Below, piece after piece: positions 16,906 to 24,973 of a DNA stretch of 36,926 nucleotides. The DNA is from Comamonadaceae bacterium. Lineage in GTDB: Bacteria; Pseudomonadota; Gammaproteobacteria; Burkholderiales; Burkholderiaceae_C. The translations under genes and the position numbers were made by a program. The notes under the pieces are model-generated. The model was not told the DNA's origin. It ran no database searches and saw only the letters and a list, made by a program, of their open reading frames with translations. The stretch spans positions 1 through 36,926 of the forward strand of contig JAIXRH010000060.1 in NCBI GenBank assembly GCA_027485285.1. Direction: 5' to 3'. How positions within the stretch are numbered: the first letter of the stretch is position 1; each line of letters begins with the position of its first letter.

Positions 16906-17630
16906 GCCGCTTTCTTAAAACCTGCACCTTGGGTCGCTTGCCTGGGCACTAGTACCACATGGCTCACATAAATGCCAGGCGTCACCACGCTCTCTGGGTC
17001 CAGCTCACCCAACGCCACCACCTCGTGCACCGAAGCCACGGTGCGTTTGGCGGCTGCTGCCATGACAGGCCCAAAATTTCGTGCCGATTTGCGGTAGGTC
17101 AGGTTACCCCAACGGTCGCCCTTTTCGGCTTTGATCAATGCCAAGTCGGCATGAATGGGGTACTCCAACACATACATGCGACCATTGATTTCACGGGTTT
17201 CTTTGGCTGACCCATCGGCGTGCTTGGCCAATTGAGTGCCGTAACCCGTCGGTGTAAAAAATGCACCAATGCCCGCCCCTGCCGCCCGAATGCGCTCTGA
17301 CAAATTACCTTGCGGCACCAGCTCTAGCTCCACCCGGCCAGCTCGGTACAAGGCATCAAACACATGGCTGTCCGCTTGGCGAGGAAAGCTGCAAATAATT
17401 TTGCGCACCCGCCCTGTTTTGAGCAAAGCCGCCAAGCCCGTATCGCCATTGCCTGCGTTGTTATTGACCACCGTGAGGCCAGACACGTTTTGGTCCGCCA
17501 TGACTTGCACCATGCCGTCTAACAACTCGCTGGGAATGCCCGCCGTGCCAAAGCCGCCCACCATGACCGTCATGTCATCGGTCAAACCTTGCAGCGCTTG
17601 CGCAATGGAATCGGTTAGTTTATTGATCAT
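16902..17630 (-). CDS. 3-oxoacid CoA-transferase, subunit A
   Basis: Alpha subunit (242 residues) paired with the downstream beta subunit. It shows the family motif MVGGFGTAGIPSELLDG near the N-terminus and the oxyanion/CoA-binding segment GVGAFFTPTGYGT-like (here GIGAFFTPTGYGTQL). I chose the ATG at 17630, which has an AAGGGG ribosome site, over the longer open frame to 17714. It is divergent from the DUF1841 gene with 92 nt between starts, which must carry both promoters. Confidence 0.92.
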   Translation of the reverse strand: MINKLTDSIAQALQGLTDDMTVMVGGFGTAGIPSELLDGMVQVMADQNVSGLTVVNNNAGNGDTGLAALLKTGRVRKIICSFPRQADSHVFDALYRAGRVELELVPQGNLSERIRAAGAGIGAFFTPTGYGTQLAKHADGSAKETREINGRMYVLEYPIHADLALIKAEKGDRWGNLTYRKSARNFGPVMAAAAKRTVASVHEVVALGELDPESVVTPGIYVSHVVLVPRQATQGAGFKKAA

Positions 17631-17722
17631 GGCACCCCTTGTTGTCTCAGCTGTGAATCTCTGACTGTAACGAATCCAGCTGCTTGACCTCGGAAATGCA
17701 ACGCTGAGCCACAATCACACCC

Positions 17723-18157
17723 ATGTTTGAACCCAGCCAAGCCGATGTTCGGCGCTTCTTCTGTTCGGTCTATGCCAAGTGGCGCCATGCCCAACCCATG
17801 GATGCCCTCGAAACACTTGCCAGCCAGTGGGTGGCCGAGCACCCCGAATACCACGCCGATTTCTCAGACGCCGATGCCGCCCTCGCGCGCATGTACGACG
17901 TGAAAGACGGCCAAACCAACCCCTTCTTGCATTTGTCCATGCACCTGTCGGTGAGCGAGCAATGCTCCATCGACCAACCGCGCGGCATTCGCCAAGCGGT
18001 GGAGCTGCTCACCGCCAGGCGTGACTCACTGCACGACGCGCACCACGAAACCATGGACGCGCTGGGCCAAATGATTTGGGAAAGTCAGCGCAGCGGCCGC
18101 CCGCCCGATGGCCACGCCTATATTGACGCCGTGCAACGGCGCGCCACCCAAGACTGA
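17723..18157 (+). CDS. DUF1841 family protein
   Basis: A 144-residue soluble protein matching DUF1841, a conserved betaproteobacterial family of unknown function. Recognisable segments are MFEPSQADVRRFF at the start, NPFLHLSMHLSVSEQ in the middle and the helical GIRQAVELL and EAMDALGQMIWE-like (here ETMDALGQMIWE) stretches. Several histidines (HLSMHL, HDAHHE) may bind metal; this is inference. It is convergent with the interrupted gene downstream, seven bases apart. Confidence 0.88.
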   Translation: MFEPSQADVRRFFCSVYAKWRHAQPMDALETLASQWVAEHPEYHADFSDADAALARMYDVKDGQTNPFLHLSMHLSVSEQCSIDQPRGIRQAVELLTARRDSLHDAHHETMDALGQMIWESQRSGRPPDGHAYIDAVQRRATQD

Positions 18158-18164
18158 GCGCCAC

Positions 18165-19142
18165 TCACCGCACGCAATAAAAATTCACAGGCACGTGGTT
18201 GACCTCGGCGGGTGTGCGCACAGGCGATGGGTTGCGTGTGTCGGGGTTGAGCACCCGATTGCCTGAGAGCGCCCACAGCAGGTGACCCAGCGACACACCG
18301 TTGTTCCAATCACCCAAAATGGACAAAAACTCATACTCGTCCACCGTGGGCAAACGGGCTTTGATCAGCACGCAAGACCGCTCTGCAATCGCTGGCGTGG
18401 GCGCAAGATTGATCGGCTTGCCAGCTGCGCCCAACAACACCAAGGGCTTGTCCCCCATCATCACGATGGTGGGAAACGTGGTGCGCTGAAAATACCGCAC
18501 GATGTCAGCGGCAATGGCCAACATGACCGACTCAGGCTTGCCCTGCGCCTAAAAGCTCACGGTGGTGCCATTGTTTAACTCTATGTGAAGGGTCACCAGC
18601 ACATCACCGCGACATCCGGGACCGTAGGCATACGTGCCCCACGCAATGCCGCTGAGCAACGCAAGCTGCGCCACATCGACCGTGTCTTGTCGCGCTTGGT
18701 CACGCAGCTGTTTGATCAGATCACTCAAAGGGTTGGGGTCCACAAACTGCAACTTGATGTCTTGCGCGTTGAAGCCCAAATACATCCGGTCCAAATAAGC
18801 CTTCAGGCTAGCCTCTAGTGTCACATCCATGCGCGACAAGGCGGTGGCTTGGCCCCGGTTTTTGTCCACCATGGCATCTAAATTAAACAAGGCTTGCATG
18901 CCTTCTTGGGTGGAAGCGCCATGGCGCATCAAGTCTTTGAGCTGCGACGCCATGTCGTTGACTTGCTCTTTGCGCGTTGCACCAAAACTTTCTCCAAACT
19001 GGCACAAGTCTTGGCCTTTGACAAACAACACCGTGGGCCACAGGTAGTAGGCGTTTTGCGCATGCAACGTGTTGGAACCAAACGATAAGCACAGCGAACA
19101 AACGAGTGGAAAGAATAATTTTTTCAATGGGTCAGTGCGCAT
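18165..19142 (-). pseudogene. Secreted protein gene interrupted by an in-frame TAG (unknown family)
   Basis: Two open frames lie in one reading frame, separated only by an amber codon at 18549-18551. The first part (19142-18549, 197 residues) has a signal peptide ending near LHAQN. The second (119 residues from ATG 18524) has no good start of its own and continues the first after eight sense codons (AQGKPESV). Without the TAG the product would have 325 residues. Translation across the stop (NNGTTVSF-TAG-AQGKPESVM) reads naturally, so a single-base change such as GAG, CAG or AAG to TAG is likely. Family not recognised; no catalytic motif seen. Sequencing error or read-through are alternatives. 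The start overlaps the AraC fragment by 11 nt. Confidence 0.7.
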
Positions 19143-19623
19143 GGCACACGCGTCTGTGAGTGTTTGGCGTGACGCCGCGATGGTTATTTCCCCAATGACG
19201 CCACGTCAGTCTCAAGAGAAACAGTGGCTCACTCAGAAGAAGTGCAAATTGCTTGACCACATGCGCACAAGCCTCACGAATACTCGGCTTGGTTTGAATC
19301 CACGCATGAGGCAAAACCACTGAATGGGCGAGTCCTTTGAATTGCGCATCGAGCCAATCGTCATTGAGATACAAATTCAAAAAGACAACCACATGTTTTG
19401 TGTCCGCCCATCGCTGATCATGCGATGTATTGCTGCTCACACCCAAATCAACATCAGGACCCATCGTCACGGTGTGATTGCCGACCTGAGAAGTAGCCTC
19501 TCCGCCATACACCCAGAAAGCAAAATGTGACTGAGCATGCGCGCGCATCACTAAATCGTGATGGTGCCTGAGCCGCTCTATGCGGCCGTAGTCGCCTTCT
19601 TTCACTCCAAAACAGTCAAGCAT
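19132..19623 (-). pseudogene. Truncated AraC-type regulator (cupin sensor domain only)
   Basis: The 163-residue frame resembles the N-terminal cupin sensor domain of AraC-family regulators: YGRIERLRHHHDLVMRAHAQ, HFAFWVYGGEA, VGNHTVTMGP, SHDQRW and VFLNLYLNDDWL in order. An AraC protein would continue with a 100-residue DNA-binding domain of two helix-turn-helices. Here the frame ends soon after (RVCHAH) and runs into the next gene, so the DNA-binding half is missing. The ATG at 19623 has a strong GGAGGG site (19629-19634); the frame is open to 19692 with a TTG. It could be a pseudogene or a sensor-only protein. Confidence 0.6.
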
Positions 19624-19695
19624 GCAAGCCCTCCATGCTTGCAATGTGACAGATTCAATGCCTTCCTTCTGTTCGCTGACGCACAAAGCCAAGTC

Positions 19696-20409
19696 TTAAA
19701 CAACCACGTTGGCCAGCGCTTGCAGTGCTGGCTCATTCAACAAGGCAATGTGCCCTCGGCTGTAGCTGATGTAGCGCTTGAGCTTCATTTCACGCGCGGC
19801 AATCGACACGCTGGCACGTCGCACACCCAGCATCTGGGCCATGTGCGCATGGGTCAGCGTCAATCGGTCAGGCGCACAGCGCTGTGCACTGAGCAACAAC
19901 CAATGGGCCAATCGCACTTTGACGTCCTGGGTAAGAGGGCGTGAGGCCAAGGCGGCGATGTTGTCAAACACCGTCCACAAATAGCGCGAGAACTGCAACA
20001 AGATGGCACGTCGGCGCTGCACCAGCCGCTGTGCCACCGCGCCCTCCACCACCCATGCTTGGCCAGGCGACTGCACGATGAGCTGCAAATGACCAGGGCC
20101 AAAACCCAAGGCCGCTTGCAGGCCTGCCGCACCTTCCGCGCCTATCAAGCCAACCGCTAAGCCCGATGACATTGACCTTGCCTTGCCTAGACTCCCGACA
20201 TACAAAGCAATGGCGCCGCTGAGCGGAAAATAAATCTGTGATGTGGTGGCATTCGGTGCAGACAACACATCCCCAACATGCAGCGCCACCATCTTTGCGC
20301 GGCGCAATAACAGCGCTTGATCGGCAGCGTCAAGCTGCGCAATCAAGCCATTCAACAAGGGGTACACAGGGGTTCCAATTTCAGTTGATACAGGTGACAA
20401 GGACTGCAT
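19696..20409 (-). CDS. Crp/Fnr family transcriptional regulator
   Basis: A cyclic-nucleotide-binding-fold sensor domain (about 135 residues, with YFPLSGAIALYVGS) followed by a Crp-type winged helix. The recognition helix-turn-helix is LTLTHAHMAQMLGVRRASVS, ending with the wing YISYSRGHIALLN. The cysteines needed for an Fnr iron-sulfur cluster are absent, and the cAMP pocket signature is not evident, so the ligand is unknown. It resembles the atypical Crp/Fnr regulators frequent in Burkholderiales. ATG at 20409 gives about 237 residues; a TTG at 20472 would extend it. Three bases separate its stop from the open frame of the AraC fragment. Confidence 0.85.
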   Translation of the reverse strand: MQSLSPVSTEIGTPVYPLLNGLIAQLDAADQALLLRRAKMVALHVGDVLSAPNATTSQIYFPLSGAIALYVGSLGKARSMSSGLAVGLIGAEGAAGLQAALGFGPGHLQLIVQSPGQAWVVEGAVAQRLVQRRRAILLQFSRYLWTVFDNIAALASRPLTQDVKVRLAHWLLLSAQRCAPDRLTLTHAHMAQMLGVRRASVSIAAREMKLKRYISYSRGHIALLNEPALQALANVVV

Positions 20410-20565
20410 CAAGTGTAGGGAAATCAAGGGATTTTTCACTATGTTCGGCCTCGTACTTAGGGGTACAGACAAGGCTAACTTTGTTGCATAAGACCATCTG
20501 TTCGACAGCGCACTGAAGGCTCAAATATCAAGCGGCTATTGCCTATTGCATGCGTTGGTGACAGC

Positions 20566-20594
20566 AAAAAAAAGCCCGCTTGAAAAAGCGGGCT
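20566..20594 (-). terminator. Rho-independent terminator of the cytochrome c4 gene
   Basis: On the minus strand a 9-bp stem (20573-20581 with 20586-20594, AGCCCGCTT/AAGCGGGCT, 4-nt loop) is followed by a run of eight T. It lies about 20 nt after the cytochrome stop codon. Confidence 0.92.
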
Positions 20595-20613
20595 GTTTGG
20601 AAGCAGGTTTATT

Positions 20614-21276
20614 TTAACGGAACTTGCTTTGTGGGACGGTCTTCAAATCGCCTTGTTGGGCGGCCATGTATTTGGCCAGCTCTTTGAGTTCGGCGTGGCT
20701 GTACTGTTTGGCAATCCCCCCCATCACACCGTTGTTGCGGCCCCAAGTGGCGTTGCCTTCCACCTTGTAGGACTTCAAAGCCACAAACAGGTAGTCGGCG
20801 TGTTGGCCTGCAATTTTGGGATAGCTGGGGTCGATGGGCTTGGCAAAGTTTTCGCCATGGCATGACGCGCAAGCGCCTTTGGCCAGCAAGGGTGCCACCT
20901 TGGCGTTTGGCTCAGTGGCTTTGGCTGGTAAGTCAGCCCCTTCGACTTTGCCGTGGTTGGCGTAGTAGGCAGCGATGTCGGCCATGTCTTGGTCGCTCAG
21001 ACTGTCAGCAATACCGCGCATGGTGGGGTGCTTACGCTCGCCTTTTTTGTAGGCGCTCAACACAGTAGAGATGTACTTTTCGCTTTGGCCTGAGATTTTG
21101 GGAACTTTGTAAACTTCAGGAAAACTGGCTTGGTAGCCGGCAATGCCGTGGCAACCAATGCACATGGCAATTTTGGTAGCGCCTGCGTTAGCATCGCCTT
21201 TGACATCTTGCGCGTAAGTCAGCGAAGAGACAGCAGATACGGTGAGAGCAAACACGATTGAAACAAACTTTTTCAT
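20614..21276 (-). CDS. Cytochrome c4 (di-heme, periplasmic)
   Basis: A 220-residue exported di-heme cytochrome. A signal peptide (MKKFVSIVFALTVSAVSSLTYA) precedes two tandem cytochrome c domains, with heme sites CIGCH (39-43) and CASCH (136-140). Likely axial methionines are Met86 (HPTMRGIA) and Met185 (NGVMGGIA). Cytochromes c4 carry electrons from the bc1 complex to terminal oxidases, so this protein may feed the oxidase encoded at 4089-13086, although it is a separate locus. It is divergent from the moxR gene; the 55-nt space must hold both promoters. Confidence 0.92.
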   Translation of the reverse strand: MKKFVSIVFALTVSAVSSLTYAQDVKGDANAGATKIAMCIGCHGIAGYQASFPEVYKVPKISGQSEKYISTVLSAYKKGERKHPTMRGIADSLSDQDMADIAAYYANHGKVEGADLPAKATEPNAKVAPLLAKGACASCHGENFAKPIDPSYPKIAGQHADYLFVALKSYKVEGNATWGRNNGVMGGIAKQYSHAELKELAKYMAAQQGDLKTVPQSKFR

Positions 21277-21331
21277 TGCGAAACCACAATCCCTAGAGGT
21301 TGATATTGGTCAAATAATAGACGGAAAAAAC

Positions 21332-22186
21332 ATGAAATTTAAAGGCACAAACAACTACGTTGCAACCCAAGATTTGATGTTGGCAGTCAATGCTGCCATT
21401 GCACTGAAGCGCCCCTTGTTGGTCAAAGGTGAGCCTGGCACAGGTAAGACAATGTTAGCAGAAGAGGTGGCTCAAGCCCTTGGTTTACCCTTGTTGCAGT
21501 GGCACATTAAATCAACCACCAAGGCGCAGCAAGGCCTGTACGAGTACGACGCGGTCAGTCGGTTGCGTGACAGCCAGATGGCCGATACCGACAGTGCCGA
21601 GCGGGTAAAAGACATCAACAACTACATCCTCAAAGGGGTGCTGTGGCAGGCTTTTACTGCGGATGAGCCTGTCGCCCTGCTGATTGATGAGATTGACAAG
21701 GCCGACATTGAGTTTCCCAACGACTTGCTGCGAGAACTCGACCGCATGGAGTTCTATTGCTACGAAACGCGCCAGCTGATCAAGGCCAAAAATCGCCCTT
21801 TGGTGTTCATCACCTCCAATAATGAGAAAGAGCTACCTGACGCGTTTTTGCGCCGCTGCTTCTTTCACTACATCAAGTTCCCCGATTCCGACACCATGCG
21901 CCAGATTGTGCAGGTGCACTTCCCCACCCTCAAGCAAGACTTGCTGAGCGTGGCGATGAAAACCTTCTTTGACATACGCAACCTACCCGGCTTGAAGAAA
22001 AAACCCTCCACCAGCGAGCTGATTGACTGGCTCAAACTCTTGGTGGCTGAAGACATCCCCCTTGAAGCGCTGCAAACCGCAGACGACAAAGTGGCCATTC
22101 CGCCGCTGGTCGGGGCACTGCTGAAGAACGAGCAAGACACCACGCTGTTTGAAAAACTGGTGTTCATGCAAAGCCGTCACCGCTGA
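21332..22186 (+). CDS. MoxR-family AAA+ ATPase
   Basis: A 284-residue AAA+ ATPase of the MoxR type. Walker A GEPGTGKT is at 33-40, Walker B is in VALLIDEIDKAD, and sensor 1 lies in VFITSNNEKELPDAFLRR with the arginine pair. MoxR proteins act as chaperones, usually with a VWA-domain partner, to mature or insert metals into protein complexes. The partner here is probably the VWA protein at 22437. ATG at 21332 fits the family start; the open frame to 21242 lies inside the divergent cytochrome gene. Confidence 0.93.
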   Translation: MKFKGTNNYVATQDLMLAVNAAIALKRPLLVKGEPGTGKTMLAEEVAQALGLPLLQWHIKSTTKAQQGLYEYDAVSRLRDSQMADTDSAERVKDINNYILKGVLWQAFTADEPVALLIDEIDKADIEFPNDLLRELDRMEFYCYETRQLIKAKNRPLVFITSNNEKELPDAFLRRCFFHYIKFPDSDTMRQIVQVHFPTLKQDLLSVAMKTFFDIRNLPGLKKKPSTSELIDWLKLLVAEDIPLEALQTADDKVAIPPLVGALLKNEQDTTLFEKLVFMQSRHR

Positions 22187-22211
22187 TCCACCAAAAAAGA
22201 AAGACACACCT

Positions 22212-22427
22212 ATGTTTGCATCTCTCATGGAAGGCCTGACCGACGCCATCGGTTTTGTGGTGGGCGCACTGCTGGGCTATGGCTTGGGCGTGACGTTTGG
22301 CTTGGACTTGTTTGCCCCTGGCTACGGCACCAACAGCATCATTGCCATTGTGTTGGTGGGCATCGGCGGTGGCATGGGCTTGCAAGCGGCACGCTACTTC
22401 CGCTCACCCAAGGCTGACGCCGAATAA
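22212..22427 (+). CDS. Small membrane protein between moxR and VWA genes
   Basis: A 71-residue protein with two glycine-rich hydrophobic segments (GFVVGALLGYGLGVTFGLDLF and SIIAIVLVGIGGGMGLQAA). I do not recognise a named family. It sits 25 nt after the ATPase gene and 9 nt before the VWA gene, so all three are probably one operon. It could anchor the ATPase-VWA complex at the inner membrane; that is inference. Confidence 0.75.
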   Translation: MFASLMEGLTDAIGFVVGALLGYGLGVTFGLDLFAPGYGTNSIIAIVLVGIGGGMGLQAARYFRSPKADAE

Positions 22428-22436
22428 ACCACGCCC

Positions 22437-23621
22437 ATGCTGATCGACTTCTTCTACACGCTGCGTGCAGCCAAGTTGCCGGTGTCGGTGAAGGAATACC
22501 TCACGATGCTAGAAGCGTTGCAGGCACAAGTGGTGGGCCCAGGCAGCGAGGCGTGCGGCTTGGACGATTTTTACTTTTTAAGCCGCCTGATCCTCGTCAA
22601 AGACGAAAAGCACTACGACAAATTTGACCGCGCGTTTGGCGCGTACTTCAAAGGCGTGGAGCTGCTGACCGATTTCACCCAGGACGTACCTCGCGATTGG
22701 CTAGAGAAGATTCTTCAAAAAGAACTCACGCCCGAGCAAAAAGCCGCCATCGAAAAAATGGGCTGGGAAGAGTTGATGGAGACACTAAAGAAACGTCTCG
22801 AAGAACAAAAAGAACGCCACGAGGGCGGGAACAAGTGGATTGGCACGGGCGGCACATCACCCTTTGGCAATGGTGGCTACAACCCACAAGGCATTCGCAT
22901 TGGCGGCAAGGGTGGCAACAAAAGTGCCGTGAAGGTGTGGGACCAGCGGAGCTACCGCGACTACGACGACACCCAAGAGCTGGGCACGCGCAACATCAAG
23001 GTGGCGCTGCGTCGCCTGCGCCGCTTTGCACGCGAAGGCTCAGCCGAAGAACTAGACCTGGAAGGCACCATCCACAAGACGGCAGCTAACGCAGGTTTTT
23101 TAGACATCTTGATGCGCCCCGAACGCCACAACAACGTCAAAGTGTTATTGCTGATGGACGTGGGCGGCACGATGGACGACCACATTGCACGCGTGGAAGA
23201 ACTGTTCAGCGCAGCCAAGGCCGAGTTCAAGCACTTGGAGTTTTATTACTTCCACAACTGCGTGTACGACTTCATGTGGCGCAACAACAAACGCCGATAT
23301 GCCGAGAAGTTTGAAACCTGGGACATCATTCGCAAGTACAACAAAGACTACAAACTCATCTTCATTGGCGACGCCACCATGAGTCCGTATGAAATTGTGC
23401 AGCCCGGCGGCAGCGTGGAATACAACAACGAGGAAGCCGGCGCAGAGTGGCTGCAGCGATTGCTGCACGCGTTTCCCAAATACGCATGGATCAACCCCGA
23501 GCCGCAAGGCGTGTGGCAATACCGCCAAAGCATTGACATGATTCAACAAATCATGGGCAACCGCATGTACCCGCTGACGCTCAAAGGCTTGGAAGATGCG
23601 ATGCGGATGCTGAGTAAGTAG
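22437..23621 (+). CDS. VWA domain-containing CoxE-like protein
   Basis: A 394-residue soluble protein with a helical N-terminus, a charged Gly-rich linker (about 115-165), and a C-terminal von Willebrand A domain starting near 235. The metal (MIDAS) motif is present as D-x-G-G-T at 241-245 instead of D-x-S-x-S, with a later Asp in GDATMS (Asp312). This variant recurs in a CoxE-like subfamily paired with MoxR ATPases. The pair is thought to remodel or mature a partner enzyme; the client here is not known. tRNA-Arg follows after 22 nt. Confidence 0.88.
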   Translation: MLIDFFYTLRAAKLPVSVKEYLTMLEALQAQVVGPGSEACGLDDFYFLSRLILVKDEKHYDKFDRAFGAYFKGVELLTDFTQDVPRDWLEKILQKELTPEQKAAIEKMGWEELMETLKKRLEEQKERHEGGNKWIGTGGTSPFGNGGYNPQGIRIGGKGGNKSAVKVWDQRSYRDYDDTQELGTRNIKVALRRLRRFAREGSAEELDLEGTIHKTAANAGFLDILMRPERHNNVKVLLLMDVGGTMDDHIARVEELFSAAKAEFKHLEFYYFHNCVYDFMWRNNKRRYAEKFETWDIIRKYNKDYKLIFIGDATMSPYEIVQPGGSVEYNNEEAGAEWLQRLLHAFPKYAWINPEPQGVWQYRQSIDMIQQIMGNRMYPLTLKGLEDAMRMLSK

Positions 23622-23643
23622 CCACGTAAAATACCTCCTGGCT

Positions 23644-23718
23644 GCCACCGTAGTTCAATGGATAGAACTCTCCCCTCCTAAGGGAGTGATACAGGTTCGA
23701 TTCCTGTCGGGGGCACCA
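23644..23718 (+). tRNA. tRNA-Arg (anticodon CCT)
   Basis: A full cloverleaf can be folded: D-arm GTTC/GAAC, anticodon stem CTCCC/GGGAG with loop CTCCTAA giving anticodon CCT (23677-23679), T-arm ACAGG/CCTGT with loop TTCGATT, and encoded CCA at 23716-23718. The acceptor stem GCCACCG/CGGGGGC has one A-G mismatch at position 4-69. The tRNA reads the rare AGG codon. Confidence 0.95.
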
Positions 23719-23719
23719 C

Positions 23720-24628
23720 TTAGCTGCCAGGAATCACACCCGGTGGGAGGCTGTAGCAATAGTCGGCAATCTCACCCGGACGTGCCAACCATACCTTTGA
23801 GCGGTGTGGGCTTTGCACACAATGCTTCAAGGCGCTGCGCAATTGCCGCAGCCGAAACGGCTGCCCAAAGATGTTGGGATGCACCGAGATGTTCATCACC
23901 AGCGGATGTCGAGCACACTGCTCGATCATTTCATCAAACTGGTTGACGATCATGTCGCAGAAGTCAGACGAATCTTGTCTGCGATGCGTGATGATTTGTG
24001 AGTCGTTGAGCTCAACCGGATAGGGCACCGACAAAATGGGGCCGCTGCGCGTGCGCATCCAGATGGGTTGGTCATCCATGGGCCAATCCATGAGGTACTT
24101 GAAGCCCGCTTCTTTGAGCAAATCGGGGGTGTGTGCTGTCTCATAAGCACCTGAGCCCATCCAACCCGTGGGAGCCTTGCCTTCGTGGGCGACGAACTTG
24201 CCAATCACATCTTGGATGATGCGTTCCTCATCGGCTTCCCACATCCCGCGATGGTTTTCAGCATTTGTGCGACCGTGGCCCACGATTTCGTCGCCGCGAC
24301 GGCGAATTTCATCCATGATTTGTGGCGCGTAGTCGTACACCAGGCTATTGACGTTGTGACCTGCAGGAATTTGCAACTCATCAAGCAGTTCAAACAAACG
24401 CCAGATGCCAATGCGGTTGCCGTAGTCGCGCCACGAGTAATTGCGGTGAGTTTGTGGTTCGCCCGTTTTGGCAGGATCATGGCCATTGCCAGCACCGAAT
24501 GCGAAGCACTCGATGTTGGTGGTGATCACAAAAGCCAAGCGAGCGCCGCCTGGCCAATCGTAATCTTTGCGTTCATTCAAAGGAACGTAATCGTAGCGGT
24601 TGTGACGAGGAAGGAGTGGTCGAGTCAT
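23720..24628 (-). CDS. Polysaccharide deacetylase family protein (PuuE-like)
   Basis: A 302-residue NodB-fold protein of the branch that includes allantoinase PuuE. Visible are ITTNIECFAF (first acidic metal residue), the EIVGHGRTNAENHRGM segment with conserved histidines, and VMNISVHPNIFGQPFR near the C-terminus. The N-terminus RYDYVPLNERKDYDWPGGARLAF is typical of the branch. The usual TFDDG motif is replaced, as in PuuE-type enzymes that act on small C-N compounds rather than polysaccharides. The substrate is unknown. It is divergent from a Bug receptor; its product might act on the ligand of that receptor (inference). Confidence 0.85.
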   Translation of the reverse strand: MTRPLLPRHNRYDYVPLNERKDYDWPGGARLAFVITTNIECFAFGAGNGHDPAKTGEPQTHRNYSWRDYGNRIGIWRLFELLDELQIPAGHNVNSLVYDYAPQIMDEIRRRGDEIVGHGRTNAENHRGMWEADEERIIQDVIGKFVAHEGKAPTGWMGSGAYETAHTPDLLKEAGFKYLMDWPMDDQPIWMRTRSGPILSVPYPVELNDSQIITHRRQDSSDFCDMIVNQFDEMIEQCARHPLVMNISVHPNIFGQPFRLRQLRSALKHCVQSPHRSKVWLARPGEIADYCYSLPPGVIPGS

Positions 24629-24851
24629 GTGTGATCTTTCTTGAAAGCGTCCATTTCATCCTAATCGCGCACTAGAAACCATGTCAATTCACAAATCAAT
24701 GCTTTGACGTTTGAGTTTTCTATTGGTGCGTTATTCAGACACCTCGGTGACGCCGCACCCTACAGGTGTGCACACACAGCGCATGTGATCGATTTGAGTG
24801 CATGGCAAAAGCAGGTGCCGTGTACGCAGCGTGGGCTCTTTCAAAATTGCC

Positions 24852-24881
24852 TTGACACAAAAACTGCAGCCCACTTAGTAT
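24852..24881 (+). promoter_or_regulatory. Sigma-70 promoter for the Bug receptor gene
   Basis: TTGACA (24852-24857) is a perfect -35 box, separated by 18 nt from TAGTAT (24876-24881), a 5/6 match to the -10 consensus. Transcription would begin near 24888, giving a leader of about 85 nt. The rest of the 345-nt divergent gap (24629-24973) shows no gene that I can support. Confidence 0.7.
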
Positions 24882-24973
24882 GAATTCAACCTTCGCATCA
24901 AAACTGAACAGTGCTTGATATTCGAGGGGGTCACCGCATCGTTATTTATTCTCTGCACCCAAAGGATTTACGC

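Noticed and set aside
18549-18551. Recoding of the internal stop as selenocysteine or pyrrolysine
   Set aside because: Selenocysteine uses TGA, not TAG, and pyrrolysine systems are not expected in this group; no supporting genes are in the window. A nonsense change is simpler.
23644-24973. Genomic island inserted at tRNA-Arg
   Set aside because: No integrase, no repeat of the tRNA 3' end and no transposase was seen downstream.
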